Positions 41,802 to 52,676 of a stretch of 64,000 nucleotides of DNA are shown piece by piece. Position numbers and translations under genes: made by a program. The DNA comes from Halomonas sp. (lineage in GTDB: Bacteria > Pseudomonadota > Gammaproteobacteria > Pseudomonadales > Halomonadaceae): NCBI RefSeq assembly GCF_030457605.1, contig NZ_JAKDUR010000004.1:46703-110702 (forward strand), given 5' to 3'. The first letter of the stretch is position 1. The number at the start of each line of letters is the position of its first letter. The notes below the pieces were generated by a model. It searched no databases, was not told the origin of the DNA, and worked only from the letters and a program-made list of their open reading frames with translations.

Positions 41802-44432
41802 TCAGTCGAGCGCTTTTTCCACCATCTCGTAGACGTTGGCCGACAGCGGCTCCTGTTTGATCCGCTCAAGTTCGGCCTGCATCAGCGCCTGGCGGGTATC
41901 GTCGAAACGGCGCCAGCGCGTCAGCGGTGCCATCAGGCGCGCCGCAATTTCCGGGTTCAGACGGTTCAGTTCAATCACTGCATCTGCCAGCAGCGTATAA
42001 CCCGCGCCGTCAGGACGGTGGAAGTTGACTCGGTTTTGCGCAAAGGCGCCAAGCAGTGCCCGCACCTTGTTGGGATTTTTCAGGGAAAACGCGGGGTGAT
42101 CCATCAGGTACCGGACCCGTTCGAGCACGTCCTGCTGCGGGCGCGACACCTGAATGCTGAACCACTGATCCATCACCAGCGAATCGTGAGCCCATTTTTC
42201 ACCGAAGGTCTTGAGCGCCGGCGCGGAAAGATCATCGCGGTTTGAATGCACCAGCAACGTCAGCGCCTGGCGCACATCGGTCATGTTGTGCCCCGCATCA
42301 AACTGCGCCTGGCAGCACTCGACACCCGCTTCATCTTCAATCGCCATCAGGTAGGCAAGCGCCTCGTTCTTGAGGCTGCGCTGGCCGATCTGCTCCGGCG
42401 TGGGCGCATAGGCAGCGTCGGAAATGTTTGCCTGATATACCGCCATGAACTCGTCACGCAGAGCGAAACCGAGCGACTGACGGACAAACTCCCGGGCAGC
42501 GTGAATGGCGTCCACGTCGACCAGCGGCTGGTGCTCGGCAATGCATGCTTCGCTTGGCAGCTTGAGCATTTCCGCCAACACCGCCTTGTCGTCCACCGGA
42601 GCGGTCAGCAACGTGCGATAGGCATCGATGACACGATTATCCATCACCTTTTCCACGCCGTTACGGTGCGCGGCAATCAGGTCGTTAAGCGCAAGCATGG
42701 CGAGGCGCTGGCTGGCTTCCCAGCGGTTGAAGCCGTCGCTGTCCTGGGTCAGCAGAAACGCCAGATCTTCCCGGGAGTAAGGAAAGTGCAGCTTCACCGG
42801 AGCCGAAAAGTTGCGCAGCAGTGACGGCGTGGGTGCCTCAGCCACATCGGTGAACACAAACGTCTGCTCGGCCTCGCGCAGGTGGATGACGGTATCCTTG
42901 CCCTGCTTCTCACCGTCAAGGGTCAGCGTCAGGTCGTGGCCCGACTTGGTGCCGACAAGCCCCATGCGCACGGGGATATGCAAGGGCAGCTTGTGGTTCT
43001 GCCCGGGCGTTATCGGCGTACGCTGACGCAGTGTCAGGCGGTACTCGGCGTTGACGTAGTCGTATTCGCCGTGGGCGTCGATCTCCGGCGTGCCGGCCTG
43101 CTGATACCAGCGCATGAATTGGGACAAATCCTGCCCTGAGGTTTCCGCCATACAGCCAACAAAGTCTTCAATAGTGACCGCCTGGCCGTCAAAACGCTCA
43201 AAGTACAGGTCGCTACCGCGGCGGAACGCTTCCCAGCCCACGAGATTTTTCAACATGCGCACCACTTCCGCCCCTTTCTCGTAAATCGTCAGGGTGTAGA
43301 AGTTGGTGATCTCGATGTAATGATTCGGGCGAATCGGATGCGCGGTGGGGCCGGCGTCTTCGGCAAATTGCGCAGTACGGAAAAACGCCACGTCCTGAAT
43401 GCGCTTGACCGGCGCCGAGTTGGTGTCTGCCGAAAAGGTCTGGTCGCGGAAAACGGTAAAGCCTTCCTTCAGCGAGAGCTGGAACCAGTCCCGGCAGGTG
43501 ACGCGGTTGCCCGACCAGTTGTGGAAATACTCGTGCGCCACGATGCCTTCCACCTGCTGAAAGGCAGCGTCGGTCGCGGTATCCGGGTGGGTCAGCACCG
43601 CCGCCGAGTTGAAGATGTTGAGCCCCTTGTTCTCCATGGCGCCCATATTGAAGTCGTTGACCGCCACGATCATGAAACGGTCAAGGTCATATTCGCGTCC
43701 GTAGCTGTCTTCATCCCAGCGCATGGCGCGCTTGAGTGACGCCATGGCGTGGTCGGTCTTGCCCAGGTTTTCCTTTTCGACCCAGACCTGCAGCGTGACA
43801 TCACGCCCGTTCATGGTCGTGAAGCGGTCTTCAACGCACTGCAGGTCGCCGGCTACCAGTGCAAAAAGGTACGCCGGTTTGGGATGCGGGTCTTCCCAGG
43901 TGACGAAGTGACGACCACCCTCAAGCTCGCCGCGCGCCACGGGGTTACCGTTGGCCAGCAGTACCGGCTCGCGCTCGGCATCGCCAATCACGGTGACGCG
44001 AAATACCGCCATCACGTCAGGCCGGTCGGGGTAAAAGGTAATCCGGCGAAAGCCTTCGGCTTCGCACTGGGTGCAAAACATGCCGCCGGACTGGTACAGC
44101 CCTTCCAGTGCCGTGTTATCGGCCGGTGCCACGCGCACACAGGTTTCCAGCGTAAAGGCGGCCGGCACATCCGCGACGGTCAGCCCTTTTTCATCATGCT
44201 GATAGGCGTTTTCGGCCAGCGTTTTGCCGTCAAGCGCAAGCGACTCAAGGATCAGGTTCTCACCGTTGAGGAACAGCGGCGCGTCCGACGCTGCTTCGGG
44301 ATGCCGCTCAACGGTCAGGCGCGCCTCGACACGGGTGCTGGCGGGGTCAAGGTCAAACGTCAGCTCGGTATGGGTTACGCGATAGGCGGGCGGCTGGTAG
44401 TCGCTTAGATAAACCGGCTGCGGTTTTGACAT
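41802..44432 (-). CDS. pepN: Aminopeptidase N
   Basis: M1 zinc aminopeptidase, cytoplasmic, 876 residues. The exopeptidase motif GAMENKGLN (about residue 260) and the zinc motif HEYFHNWSGNRVTCRDWFQL with the downstream Glu (KEGFTVFRDQ) are intact. Domains in order are an N-terminal beta saddle (1-190), the catalytic domain (190-445), a small beta domain and a helical C-terminal domain. The length agrees with E. coli PepN (870). Confidence 0.98.
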   Translation of the reverse strand: MSKPQPVYLSDYQPPAYRVTHTELTFDLDPASTRVEARLTVERHPEAASDAPLFLNGENLILESLALDGKTLAENAYQHDEKGLTVADVPAAFTLETCVRVAPADNTALEGLYQSGGMFCTQCEAEGFRRITFYPDRPDVMAVFRVTVIGDAEREPVLLANGNPVARGELEGGRHFVTWEDPHPKPAYLFALVAGDLQCVEDRFTTMNGRDVTLQVWVEKENLGKTDHAMASLKRAMRWDEDSYGREYDLDRFMIVAVNDFNMGAMENKGLNIFNSAAVLTHPDTATDAAFQQVEGIVAHEYFHNWSGNRVTCRDWFQLSLKEGFTVFRDQTFSADTNSAPVKRIQDVAFFRTAQFAEDAGPTAHPIRPNHYIEITNFYTLTIYEKGAEVVRMLKNLVGWEAFRRGSDLYFERFDGQAVTIEDFVGCMAETSGQDLSQFMRWYQQAGTPEIDAHGEYDYVNAEYRLTLRQRTPITPGQNHKLPLHIPVRMGLVGTKSGHDLTLTLDGEKQGKDTVIHLREAEQTFVFTDVAEAPTPSLLRNFSAPVKLHFPYSREDLAFLLTQDSDGFNRWEASQRLAMLALNDLIAAHRNGVEKVMDNRVIDAYRTLLTAPVDDKAVLAEMLKLPSEACIAEHQPLVDVDAIHAAREFVRQSLGFALRDEFMAVYQANISDAAYAPTPEQIGQRSLKNEALAYLMAIEDEAGVECCQAQFDAGHNMTDVRQALTLLVHSNRDDLSAPALKTFGEKWAHDSLVMDQWFSIQVSRPQQDVLERVRYLMDHPAFSLKNPNKVRALLGAFAQNRVNFHRPDGAGYTLLADAVIELNRLNPEIAARLMAPLTRWRRFDDTRQALMQAELERIKQEPLSANVYEMVEKALD

Positions 44433-44492
44433 GGCGGATGACTCCTTGTTGGCACCGGCTCAAGATAGCCGACGTCAATGCAGAAAATGTGG

Positions 44493-44517
44493 AAAAACGC
44501 CGCCGCAACCGGCGGCG
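44493..44517 (-). terminator. yajQ terminator
   Basis: CGCCGCC (44498-44504) and GGCGGCG (44511-44517) pair perfectly over a 6-base loop, and on the minus strand five T follow. It sits between the yajQ stop and the pepN start, so pepN needs its own promoter. Confidence 0.75.
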
Positions 44518-44574
44518 GCGCCAATGAATCTCGCAAGCTTGTCGCGAACTCCGTCGCAATAAGCGCGTTGAAAG

Positions 44575-45060
44575 CTAGTCACGAAAGTTATCAAACTGCA
44601 GCGGCAAATCGGGGCCTTCCTCGCTGCGCAAAAGCGCCATAACACCCTGCAGATCGTCACGCTTCTTGCCGGTCACACGAACTTTTTCGCCCTGGATCTG
44701 CGCCTGCACCTTGGCCTTGCTGGCCTTGATGCGTTTGACGATATCCTTGGCATCAGCCTGATCCAGCCCCTGCTTGAGCGTTACCGTCTGGCGTGCCTTG
44801 ACGCCGGAAAGCTCGGGCTCTTCCTCGTTCATGCAGCGCGCATCAATGCCGCGGGAAATCAGGCGACCGCGGAGCATTTCCAGCATTTGCTGGAGCTGGA
44901 AATCCACTTCGGCTTCCAGCTTTACGCTTTCACCTTCCAGCGTAAAGCTGGCATCAACGCCTCGGAAATCAAAGCGGGTCTGTACCTCGCGATTGGCCTG
45001 ATCCACGGCGTTGGTTGCTTCATGACGGTCAAATTCGGACACAATATCAAACGAGGGCAT
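44575..45060 (-). CDS. yajQ: YajQ family nucleotide-binding protein
   Basis: A 161-residue protein from ATG 45060 (MPSFDIVSEFDRHEATNAVD), with two RNP-like alpha/beta halves; YajQ relatives bind tRNA/rRNA and, in Xanthomonas and Pseudomonas, cyclic di-GMP. Typical segments are QTRFDFRGVDASF and KVQAQIQGEKVRVTGKKRDDLQ. The frame runs open to 45417 but the family starts at MPSFDIVSE. CAGGAAG precedes the start at 5-6 bases and is repeated 18 bases further up. Confidence 0.95.
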   Translation of the reverse strand: MPSFDIVSEFDRHEATNAVDQANREVQTRFDFRGVDASFTLEGESVKLEAEVDFQLQQMLEMLRGRLISRGIDARCMNEEEPELSGVKARQTVTLKQGLDQADAKDIVKRIKASKAKVQAQIQGEKVRVTGKKRDDLQGVMALLRSEEGPDLPLQFDNFRD

Positions 45061-45268
45061 AGACGCTTCCTGAAAAATAGCCACTTCCTGAAAAGATACG
45101 ACCCCGTATTCTAGAGCAGCGACCCCGCTGCCTGCCAATTTTGTTAGCCAGCTATCTTTATGCATCTCCTCAACCGGCTCCTCTGCCCTGCCGGCTGAAC
45201 CGGCGTTGGCATCGCCTGTCCGATCCCTTACGCTACGACGCCCCATGCCCATACCTGAAGGAGACACC
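45061..45268. promoter_or_regulatory. Divergent yajQ/cobO intergenic region
   Basis: A 208-base gap with outward-facing genes. TAGAAT on the minus strand (near 45109-45114) could be a yajQ -10 box. Despite the cobalamin link of cobO, I see no B12-box-like conserved sequence, so a cobalamin riboswitch is not supported. CTTCCTGAAAA occurs twice (45066, 45084). Confidence 0.4.
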
Positions 45269-45868
45269 ATGAGCGATCGCGATACGCGGCACAAAGCGTC
45301 AATGCAAAAGCTGAAAGCACGGGTAGATGACAAAGTAGCCAATGCCACCGAACAGCGCGGTCTGATACTCGTCAACACCGGCAACGGCAAGGGTAAAACG
45401 ACCGCCGCCTGGGGCACAGTGACCCGAGCGCTGGGTTACGGCTACAAGGTTGGCGTGGTGCAGTTCATCAAGGGGCTTTGGGAATGTGGCGAACGCAACC
45501 GCCTGGAAGACGACCCCAACCTTGAAGTGGCCATCATGGCCACGGGCTTCACCTGGGACACCCAGAACCGCGCCGCCGATACCCAAGCCTGCGAGGAAGT
45601 CTGGGCCGACGCCTCGCGCATGCTCGCCGATCCCGAGGTGTATCTCGTGGTGCTCGATGAAATCACCTACATGCTCAAGTTCGGCTATCTGGATATCGAC
45701 ACCGTCAAGCAGGCGCTGGAAAACCGCCCCGCCGAACAAACCGTGGTGATTACCGGACGCAACGCCCACCGCGAGCTTGTGGCCATGGCCGATACCGTGA
45801 CCGAAATGCAGGAAGTGCGCCACGCGTTCAGCAACGGCCTTCAGGCACGTCGCGGTATCGATTTTTAG
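45269..45868 (+). CDS. cobO: Cob(I)alamin adenosyltransferase, CobO/BtuR type
   Basis: Adds the 5'-deoxyadenosyl group to corrinoids, for cobalamin synthesis or salvage. From ATG 45269 (AAGGAG 6 bases upstream) it has 199 residues. The P-loop is NTGNGKGKTTAAWG near residue 37, followed by VGVVQFIKG and LVVLDEITYMLKFGY. No other cobalamin gene is nearby, so this may serve salvage, like E. coli BtuR. Confidence 0.95.
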   Translation: MSDRDTRHKASMQKLKARVDDKVANATEQRGLILVNTGNGKGKTTAAWGTVTRALGYGYKVGVVQFIKGLWECGERNRLEDDPNLEVAIMATGFTWDTQNRAADTQACEEVWADASRMLADPEVYLVVLDEITYMLKFGYLDIDTVKQALENRPAEQTVVITGRNAHRELVAMADTVTEMQEVRHAFSNGLQARRGIDF

Positions 45869-45891
45869 ATCGAAAGCTCCGCTAAAACACC

Positions 45892-45913
45892 ACCGGCCTC
45901 CTGAGAGGCCGGT
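45892..45913. terminator. Hairpin between cobO and purA
   Basis: ACCGGCCTC (45892-45900) and GAGGCCGGT (45905-45913) form a perfect 9-bp stem with a CTGA loop between two convergent genes. Neither side has a clean T run; the minus side (GGTGTTTTA) is the better one, serving purA. Confidence 0.6.
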
Positions 45914-45950
45914 TATCGAGGGCTACCTGATCCCGTCAGCGCCTGCTCGA

Positions 45951-48439
<2,489 letters not shown>

Positions 48440-48480
48440 GTCAACAATCCTGCGAGACGACGGTGAAAGCCTCATCCGGG

Positions 48481-48520
48481 ATCCACCGACATATCGACAA
48501 ATCCACCGACATATCAACCA
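48481..48520. repeat. Two tandem 20-base repeats before hisZ
   Basis: ATCCACCGACATATCGACAA (48481-48500) is followed directly by a second copy (48501-48520) that is identical in the first 15 bases and differs in the last five. It lies 42 bases upstream of hisZ, after the hflC terminator, where a hisZ-purA promoter would be expected. Confidence 0.85.
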
Positions 48521-48540
48521 ACCCGGCAAGGTGAGGCCAC

Positions 48541-48564
48541 AAAAAAACCGGGCGACGCCCGGTT
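48541..48564 (-). terminator. hflC terminator
   Basis: AACCGGGCG and CGCCCGGTT-type complementary arms (48546-48564) form a GC-rich stem, followed on the minus strand by seven T (48541-48547). It ends the hfq-hflXKC transcript before hisZ. Confidence 0.88.
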
Positions 48565-48622
48565 AGCAAAGTCTACCATGTTTGGCCGCCGGATGAACCC
48601 CGCCCATCCGGCAAAGCCGCGC

Positions 48623-49513
48623 TTATTCTGCGCTATCCGCGTTGGGCATGGCACTGTTCAGGTAACGGAAAAACTCGCTGTCTGGCTCAAGCACCATCAG
48701 GTTATCGCTGTTGGCGAAGCTTTTGCGATACGCATTCAGGCTGCGCCAGAAAGCAAAGAATTCGGCATCCTGCTCGTAGGCGTTGGAGTAAATCTGTGCC
48801 GCTTCGGCATCGCCTTCACCGCGCAGGGTTTCTGCACGTTCACGCGCCTGCGCCAGCAGCACCTGGCGGCGGCGATCGGCGTTGGCCCGAATCCGCTCGG
48901 CCTCTTCCTGACCCTGGGCGCGCCACTCGCGAGCCTCGCGCTCACGTTCGGAACGCATCCGCTCAAACACCGCAGCCGAAACGTCCTCGGGCAGATCGAT
49001 ACGCTTGATGCGGATATCGCGAATCGCCACCCCCAGCTCGTCGCGCATGAGCTTGTCGAGCTCCTTGGTGGGGCCGGTCATCAGATCATCCCGGCGCTCG
49101 GCGATAATCTGCTGGAGGTTTAACCGGCCAAAGGCGTTACGCAGGCTTTCATCCACCCGCGGCTGAATCAGGCGTACCGCCATCATCTCATCACCCGCCG
49201 TGGCTTCGTAGTAAAGCGTCGGGTCAATCACCTGCCACTTGACGTAGGAGTCCACAATCACCGCTTTCTGCTCGCGGGTCAGATAACGGCTGGTGTCGGT
49301 ATCCAGCGTCAGCAGCCGCGTATCAAACTTGCGGATCGTCTGGGTGACCGGCACCTTGAAATGCAGCCCCGGCGGAATGTTTTCTTCCACCACTTCACCA
49401 AAGCGCAGCTTGACCGCACGCTCGGTTTCATCAACCACATACAGGCTGTTACTGGCAAGCCAGGCGGCGACGGCCAGACCGCCGACGATCAGCAGGGAAC
49501 GATTATTGATCAT
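48623..49513 (-). CDS. hflC: FtsH modulator HflC
   Basis: Band-7/SPFH membrane protein that with HflK forms a cage around FtsH protease and limits its access to membrane substrates. The 296 residues begin with a membrane helix (about 6-22), then YVVDETERAVKLRFGEVV and the SPFH domain. A coiled-coil stretch rich in Arg and Glu lies at about 190-250. It directly follows hflK with no gap. Confidence 0.97.
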   Translation of the reverse strand: MINNRSLLIVGGLAVAAWLASNSLYVVDETERAVKLRFGEVVEENIPPGLHFKVPVTQTIRKFDTRLLTLDTDTSRYLTREQKAVIVDSYVKWQVIDPTLYYEATAGDEMMAVRLIQPRVDESLRNAFGRLNLQQIIAERRDDLMTGPTKELDKLMRDELGVAIRDIRIKRIDLPEDVSAAVFERMRSEREREAREWRAQGQEEAERIRANADRRRQVLLAQARERAETLRGEGDAEAAQIYSNAYEQDAEFFAFWRSLNAYRKSFANSDNLMVLEPDSEFFRYLNSAMPNADSAE

Positions 49514-50764
49514 TTACCGGCCCTCCCTGCGGCTGGACGTTCTGTTACTGGAGCTTTCGCCGGAGCCGCTGCTGGACGACGATGATGTCTGTGAAATGTT
49601 TTCCAGCACGTGCGGGTCCAGGTTGTCGTCATTGCTGCCGGACGACGCGCTGCCGCTCTTGCCGCGAATCTTGTCCAGCGGCAGGTACATCAGCGGTGCG
49701 TTGTCGCCGGCATCCATCAGCACCTTGGGCGTAGAGCCAAAGACATCCTCGATGGCCTCGATATACATGCGCTCGCGCATGGTTTCGGGCGAGTTCTGAT
49801 ACTCGGACAGCAGCGAGGTAAAGCGGTTGGCCTGACCCTGCGCTTCCGCCACGACCGACTCACGGTAGCCCTGCCCCTGCTCGACGAGGCGCTGGGCCTG
49901 GCCCTGCGCTTCGGGAATGATCGCGTTTGCGTAGGCGATACCCTTGTTGATGGTACGCTGGCGATCCTCGCGGGCACGGATGACGTCATCAAAAGCGTCA
50001 ATGACCGGCTCCGGCGCCGACGTGGACTCGATGTTGATGGTCTGGAGCTGAATACCCACCTCGTAAGTGTCCAGATAGGATTGCAGGCGGCTCGCCACCG
50101 AGCTGCCCAGGATTTCACGGCCGGAGGTCAGAATATCGATCATGTCGGTGCCACCGACGACGTGACGCAGCGAGGAATCCAGCGCGTTTTCAATCGACAG
50201 GTTCGGATCGCGCACGTTAAGCACGAAATCTGACGGATCAGAGACGCGATACTGAGCGGAGATTTCCACTTTGACGATGTTTTCATCGCGGGTCAGCATG
50301 GACTGGGTCTGGGTCAGCGAACGCACTCGTGTCACGTTGACCATGCGCACGTCATCGATCAGCGGCGGATTCCATTGCAGGCCGGGAGTGACGATTTCCT
50401 GGAACTTGCCAAAACGCAGCACCACGCCACGCTCCGACTGATCAACCAGATAAAAGCCGGACGCCGCCCAGATGGCCAGCGCGACAATGATCAAAAGCCC
50501 CGGCAAGGCAAAGGTATTGCGCGGCCGATTACCGCTGCTGCCGTTACCCTTGCCACCGCCACCTTTTTTCTTGCCGCCCAGCATGCTGTTGAGTTTTTGC
50601 TGAAACTTTTTCAAGGCTTCATCCAGGTCCGGTGGCCCCTGATTGTGGCCACCGTTATTCCCCCCGTTATTGCTTCCGCGGTTGCCGTCATCGCCACCTT
50701 TGCGTCGACCGCCGCTGCTCCACGGGTCGTGCTGGTCGCCACCACCAGGCTCATTCCAGGCCAT
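49514..50764 (-). CDS. hflK: FtsH modulator HflK
   Basis: Partner of HflC, 416 residues. It has an unusual-looking but family-typical Gly/Asn-rich cytoplasmic N terminus (MAWNEPGGGDQHDPW, then many Gly and Asn to about 90), a membrane helix (about 91-110, LPGLLIIVALAIWAASGF), and an SPFH domain starting YLVDQSERGVVLRFGKF. The C-terminal 45 residues are rich in Ser, which can promote disorder. Confidence 0.97.
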   Translation of the reverse strand: MAWNEPGGGDQHDPWSSGGRRKGGDDGNRGSNNGGNNGGHNQGPPDLDEALKKFQQKLNSMLGGKKKGGGGKGNGSSGNRPRNTFALPGLLIIVALAIWAASGFYLVDQSERGVVLRFGKFQEIVTPGLQWNPPLIDDVRMVNVTRVRSLTQTQSMLTRDENIVKVEISAQYRVSDPSDFVLNVRDPNLSIENALDSSLRHVVGGTDMIDILTSGREILGSSVASRLQSYLDTYEVGIQLQTINIESTSAPEPVIDAFDDVIRAREDRQRTINKGIAYANAIIPEAQGQAQRLVEQGQGYRESVVAEAQGQANRFTSLLSEYQNSPETMRERMYIEAIEDVFGSTPKVLMDAGDNAPLMYLPLDKIRGKSGSASSGSNDDNLDPHVLENISQTSSSSSSGSGESSSNRTSSRREGR

Positions 50765-50910
50765 ACTTCATCTCCATCAAGGTCTTCACCGGCACGCTAC
50801 GTCGAGGCGTGTATGCGCGACGCCGTGCTCCTTAACATTGCAGTTTACTCGTTCGGCGCGTCTCATCCGCCCCATATTGCCGGCTGAAACGCTTTGCCTC
50901 AGGGCGCATG

Positions 50911-52221
50911 TCACCAGTCGGCAGGCTCTCTGAGCGCTTCGGGCAAATACGTATCCGCACGCTCGCCAAGCCTTGCCATCAGCTGGTTAAAGTCGCGCCG
51001 CGGCAAACGCACGTCAAGCACCGGGCGCCCTTTTTCGTCAAAATGTTCGGCGCGCACGGCATTGAGCTCGTGCAGCCCCGCACGCAGCTTGCCCTGTTCA
51101 GGTGCCAGTGTCAGCGAAAACCCTATCACGTCATCCGCCAAACGTTCTGTCAATGCCTGATACAGCAGGTCCAGCCCGCGCCCGTCCTGGGCAGAAAGCC
51201 AGACAGTTTCAGGCAGGCCGTTGCCATCACGCTCGATACGCGGCGCACTGTCCAGCCGATCAATCTTGTTCATTACCTTGAGCATCGGTACGCGATCAGC
51301 GCCGATCTCGCCAAGCACCTCGTCAACCTGCTCCACGTTAAGCTCGCGGTCAGGATCTGCCGCGTCGATCACGTGTATCAGCAGCGCGGCGTCGGCCGCT
51401 TCCTGCAGCGTTGCCTGAAATGCCTCGACCAGCTTGTGCGGCAGATGGCGGATAAACCCGACGGTGTCGGCCATGACCACCGGCCCCACATCGTCAATCT
51501 CCAGCCGGCGCAGCGTGGGATCAAGCGTGGCAAACAGCTGGTCGGCAGCGTAGACCTCGGACCGGGTCAGCGCATTGAACAGCGTCGACTTGCCGGCGTT
51601 GGTATAGCCCACCAGCGAAAGGCTGTTGATTTCGGCGCGTGCCCGAGCACGACGGTTCTGCTCGCGCTGGCTGCGCACCTTGTTAAGCCGCTTGTGAATC
51701 GCCTTGATCCGGCCACGCAGCAGCCGGCGGTCGGTTTCGAGTTGGGTTTCCCCGGGGCCACGCAAGCCAATACCGCCTTTCTGGCGCTCAAGGTGCGTCC
51801 AGCCGCGTACCAGCCGCGTGGACATGTACTCAAGCTGGGCAAGCTCAACCTGCAACTTGCCTTCATGGGTACGTGCACGTTGGGCAAAGATATCAAGAAT
51901 CAGCCCGGTGCGATCCAGCACCCGGCACTTCAGCTCGTGCTCCAGATTACGCTGCTGGGACGGACTTAATCCGTGATTGAAGATGACCAGCTCGGCCTCG
52001 TGGGCTGCGAGCATGGCCCGCAGCTCCTCAAGTTTGCCCGAGCCGATAAAGGTGCGTGAATCGGGGCGGCTGCGACTTGCCGTCAGCAACGTCGCTGACA
52101 CCGCACCGGCAGACTTTACCAGTTCAAGAAATTCGCCGGAATCCTCCCGGGCAAATTCATCTTGAAAATCAACGTGCACAAGCACGGCCGTTTCACCGGC
52201 TTCTGGGCGCTCAAAAAACAA
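50911..52221 (-). CDS. hflX: Ribosome-associated GTPase HflX
   Basis: GTPase that splits stalled ribosomes after heat stress, 436 residues. The N-terminal glycine-rich domain contains ELVIFNHGLSPSQQRNLE and the linker GIGLRGPGETQLETDRR; the G domain carries G1 VGYTNAGKST (about 205), G3 DTVGFIRHLP and G4 NKIDRL. It lies 35 bases downstream of hfq. Confidence 0.96.
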   Translation of the reverse strand: MFFERPEAGETAVLVHVDFQDEFAREDSGEFLELVKSAGAVSATLLTASRSRPDSRTFIGSGKLEELRAMLAAHEAELVIFNHGLSPSQQRNLEHELKCRVLDRTGLILDIFAQRARTHEGKLQVELAQLEYMSTRLVRGWTHLERQKGGIGLRGPGETQLETDRRLLRGRIKAIHKRLNKVRSQREQNRRARARAEINSLSLVGYTNAGKSTLFNALTRSEVYAADQLFATLDPTLRRLEIDDVGPVVMADTVGFIRHLPHKLVEAFQATLQEAADAALLIHVIDAADPDRELNVEQVDEVLGEIGADRVPMLKVMNKIDRLDSAPRIERDGNGLPETVWLSAQDGRGLDLLYQALTERLADDVIGFSLTLAPEQGKLRAGLHELNAVRAEHFDEKGRPVLDVRLPRRDFNQLMARLGERADTYLPEALREPADW

Positions 52222-52256
52222 TCAATACCTCACGGGCTATTCAGCGTGTGCTGCAA

Positions 52257-52508
52257 TCAGGCTTCGGCGTCGCCATCAGTGGCGACATCCTGTGCCGGAA
52301 GACGCACATTGCGCGATGGCACAACGGTGGAAATCGCATGCTTGTACACCATCTGGCTGACGGTGTTGCGCAGCAGAATGACAAACTGGTCAAAGGATTC
52401 GATCTGACCCTGCAACTTGATGCCGTTGACCAGGAAAATGGAAACCGGAATGCGCTCCTTGCGCAGAATGTTCAAGTACGGGTCTTGAAGGGACTGCCCT
52501 TTGGACAT
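52257..52508 (-). CDS. hfq: RNA chaperone Hfq
   Basis: Hexameric Sm-like protein that pairs small RNAs with mRNAs, 83 residues. Sm1 and Sm2 motifs are visible ([15 protein letters not shown] and [12 protein letters not shown]), and the N-terminal QSLQDPYLN with Gln8 and Tyr/Phe-type base-binding residues is intact. The C-terminal tail is short (about 18 residues), as in Pseudomonas, against about 37 in E. coli. Confidence 0.98.
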   Translation of the reverse strand: MSKGQSLQDPYLNILRKERIPVSIFLVNGIKLQGQIESFDQFVILLRNTVSQMVYKHAISTVVPSRNVRLPAQDVATDGDAEA

Positions 52509-52620
52509 GGTGCTCTCCCTAATAACTGTCGTTGGAGTTGGTTATTAAAAGTGCGCCCGAAGCGCCCTGCAGTATGGTTACCCGAAAGGCCGGTTCATGG
52601 CCGCTCGAAAACACTCGTGT

Positions 52621-52639
52621 AAAAAGCGTATCTTACGCT
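52621..52639 (-). terminator. Small terminator between miaA and hfq
   Basis: On the minus strand AGCGTA-AGA-TACGCT forms a 6-bp stem with a 3-base loop followed by five T. It lies about 40 bases after the miaA stop and could end or attenuate read-through into hfq. Confidence 0.55.
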
Positions 52640-52676
52640 AAGCGCTGCGCTCACGCACGGCTTTCGGGAACGGTTT

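Noticed and set aside
45061..45268. Possible cobalamin riboswitch before cobO
   Set aside because: No B12-box-like conserved stretch or the usual multi-stem layout is visible, and the region is short.
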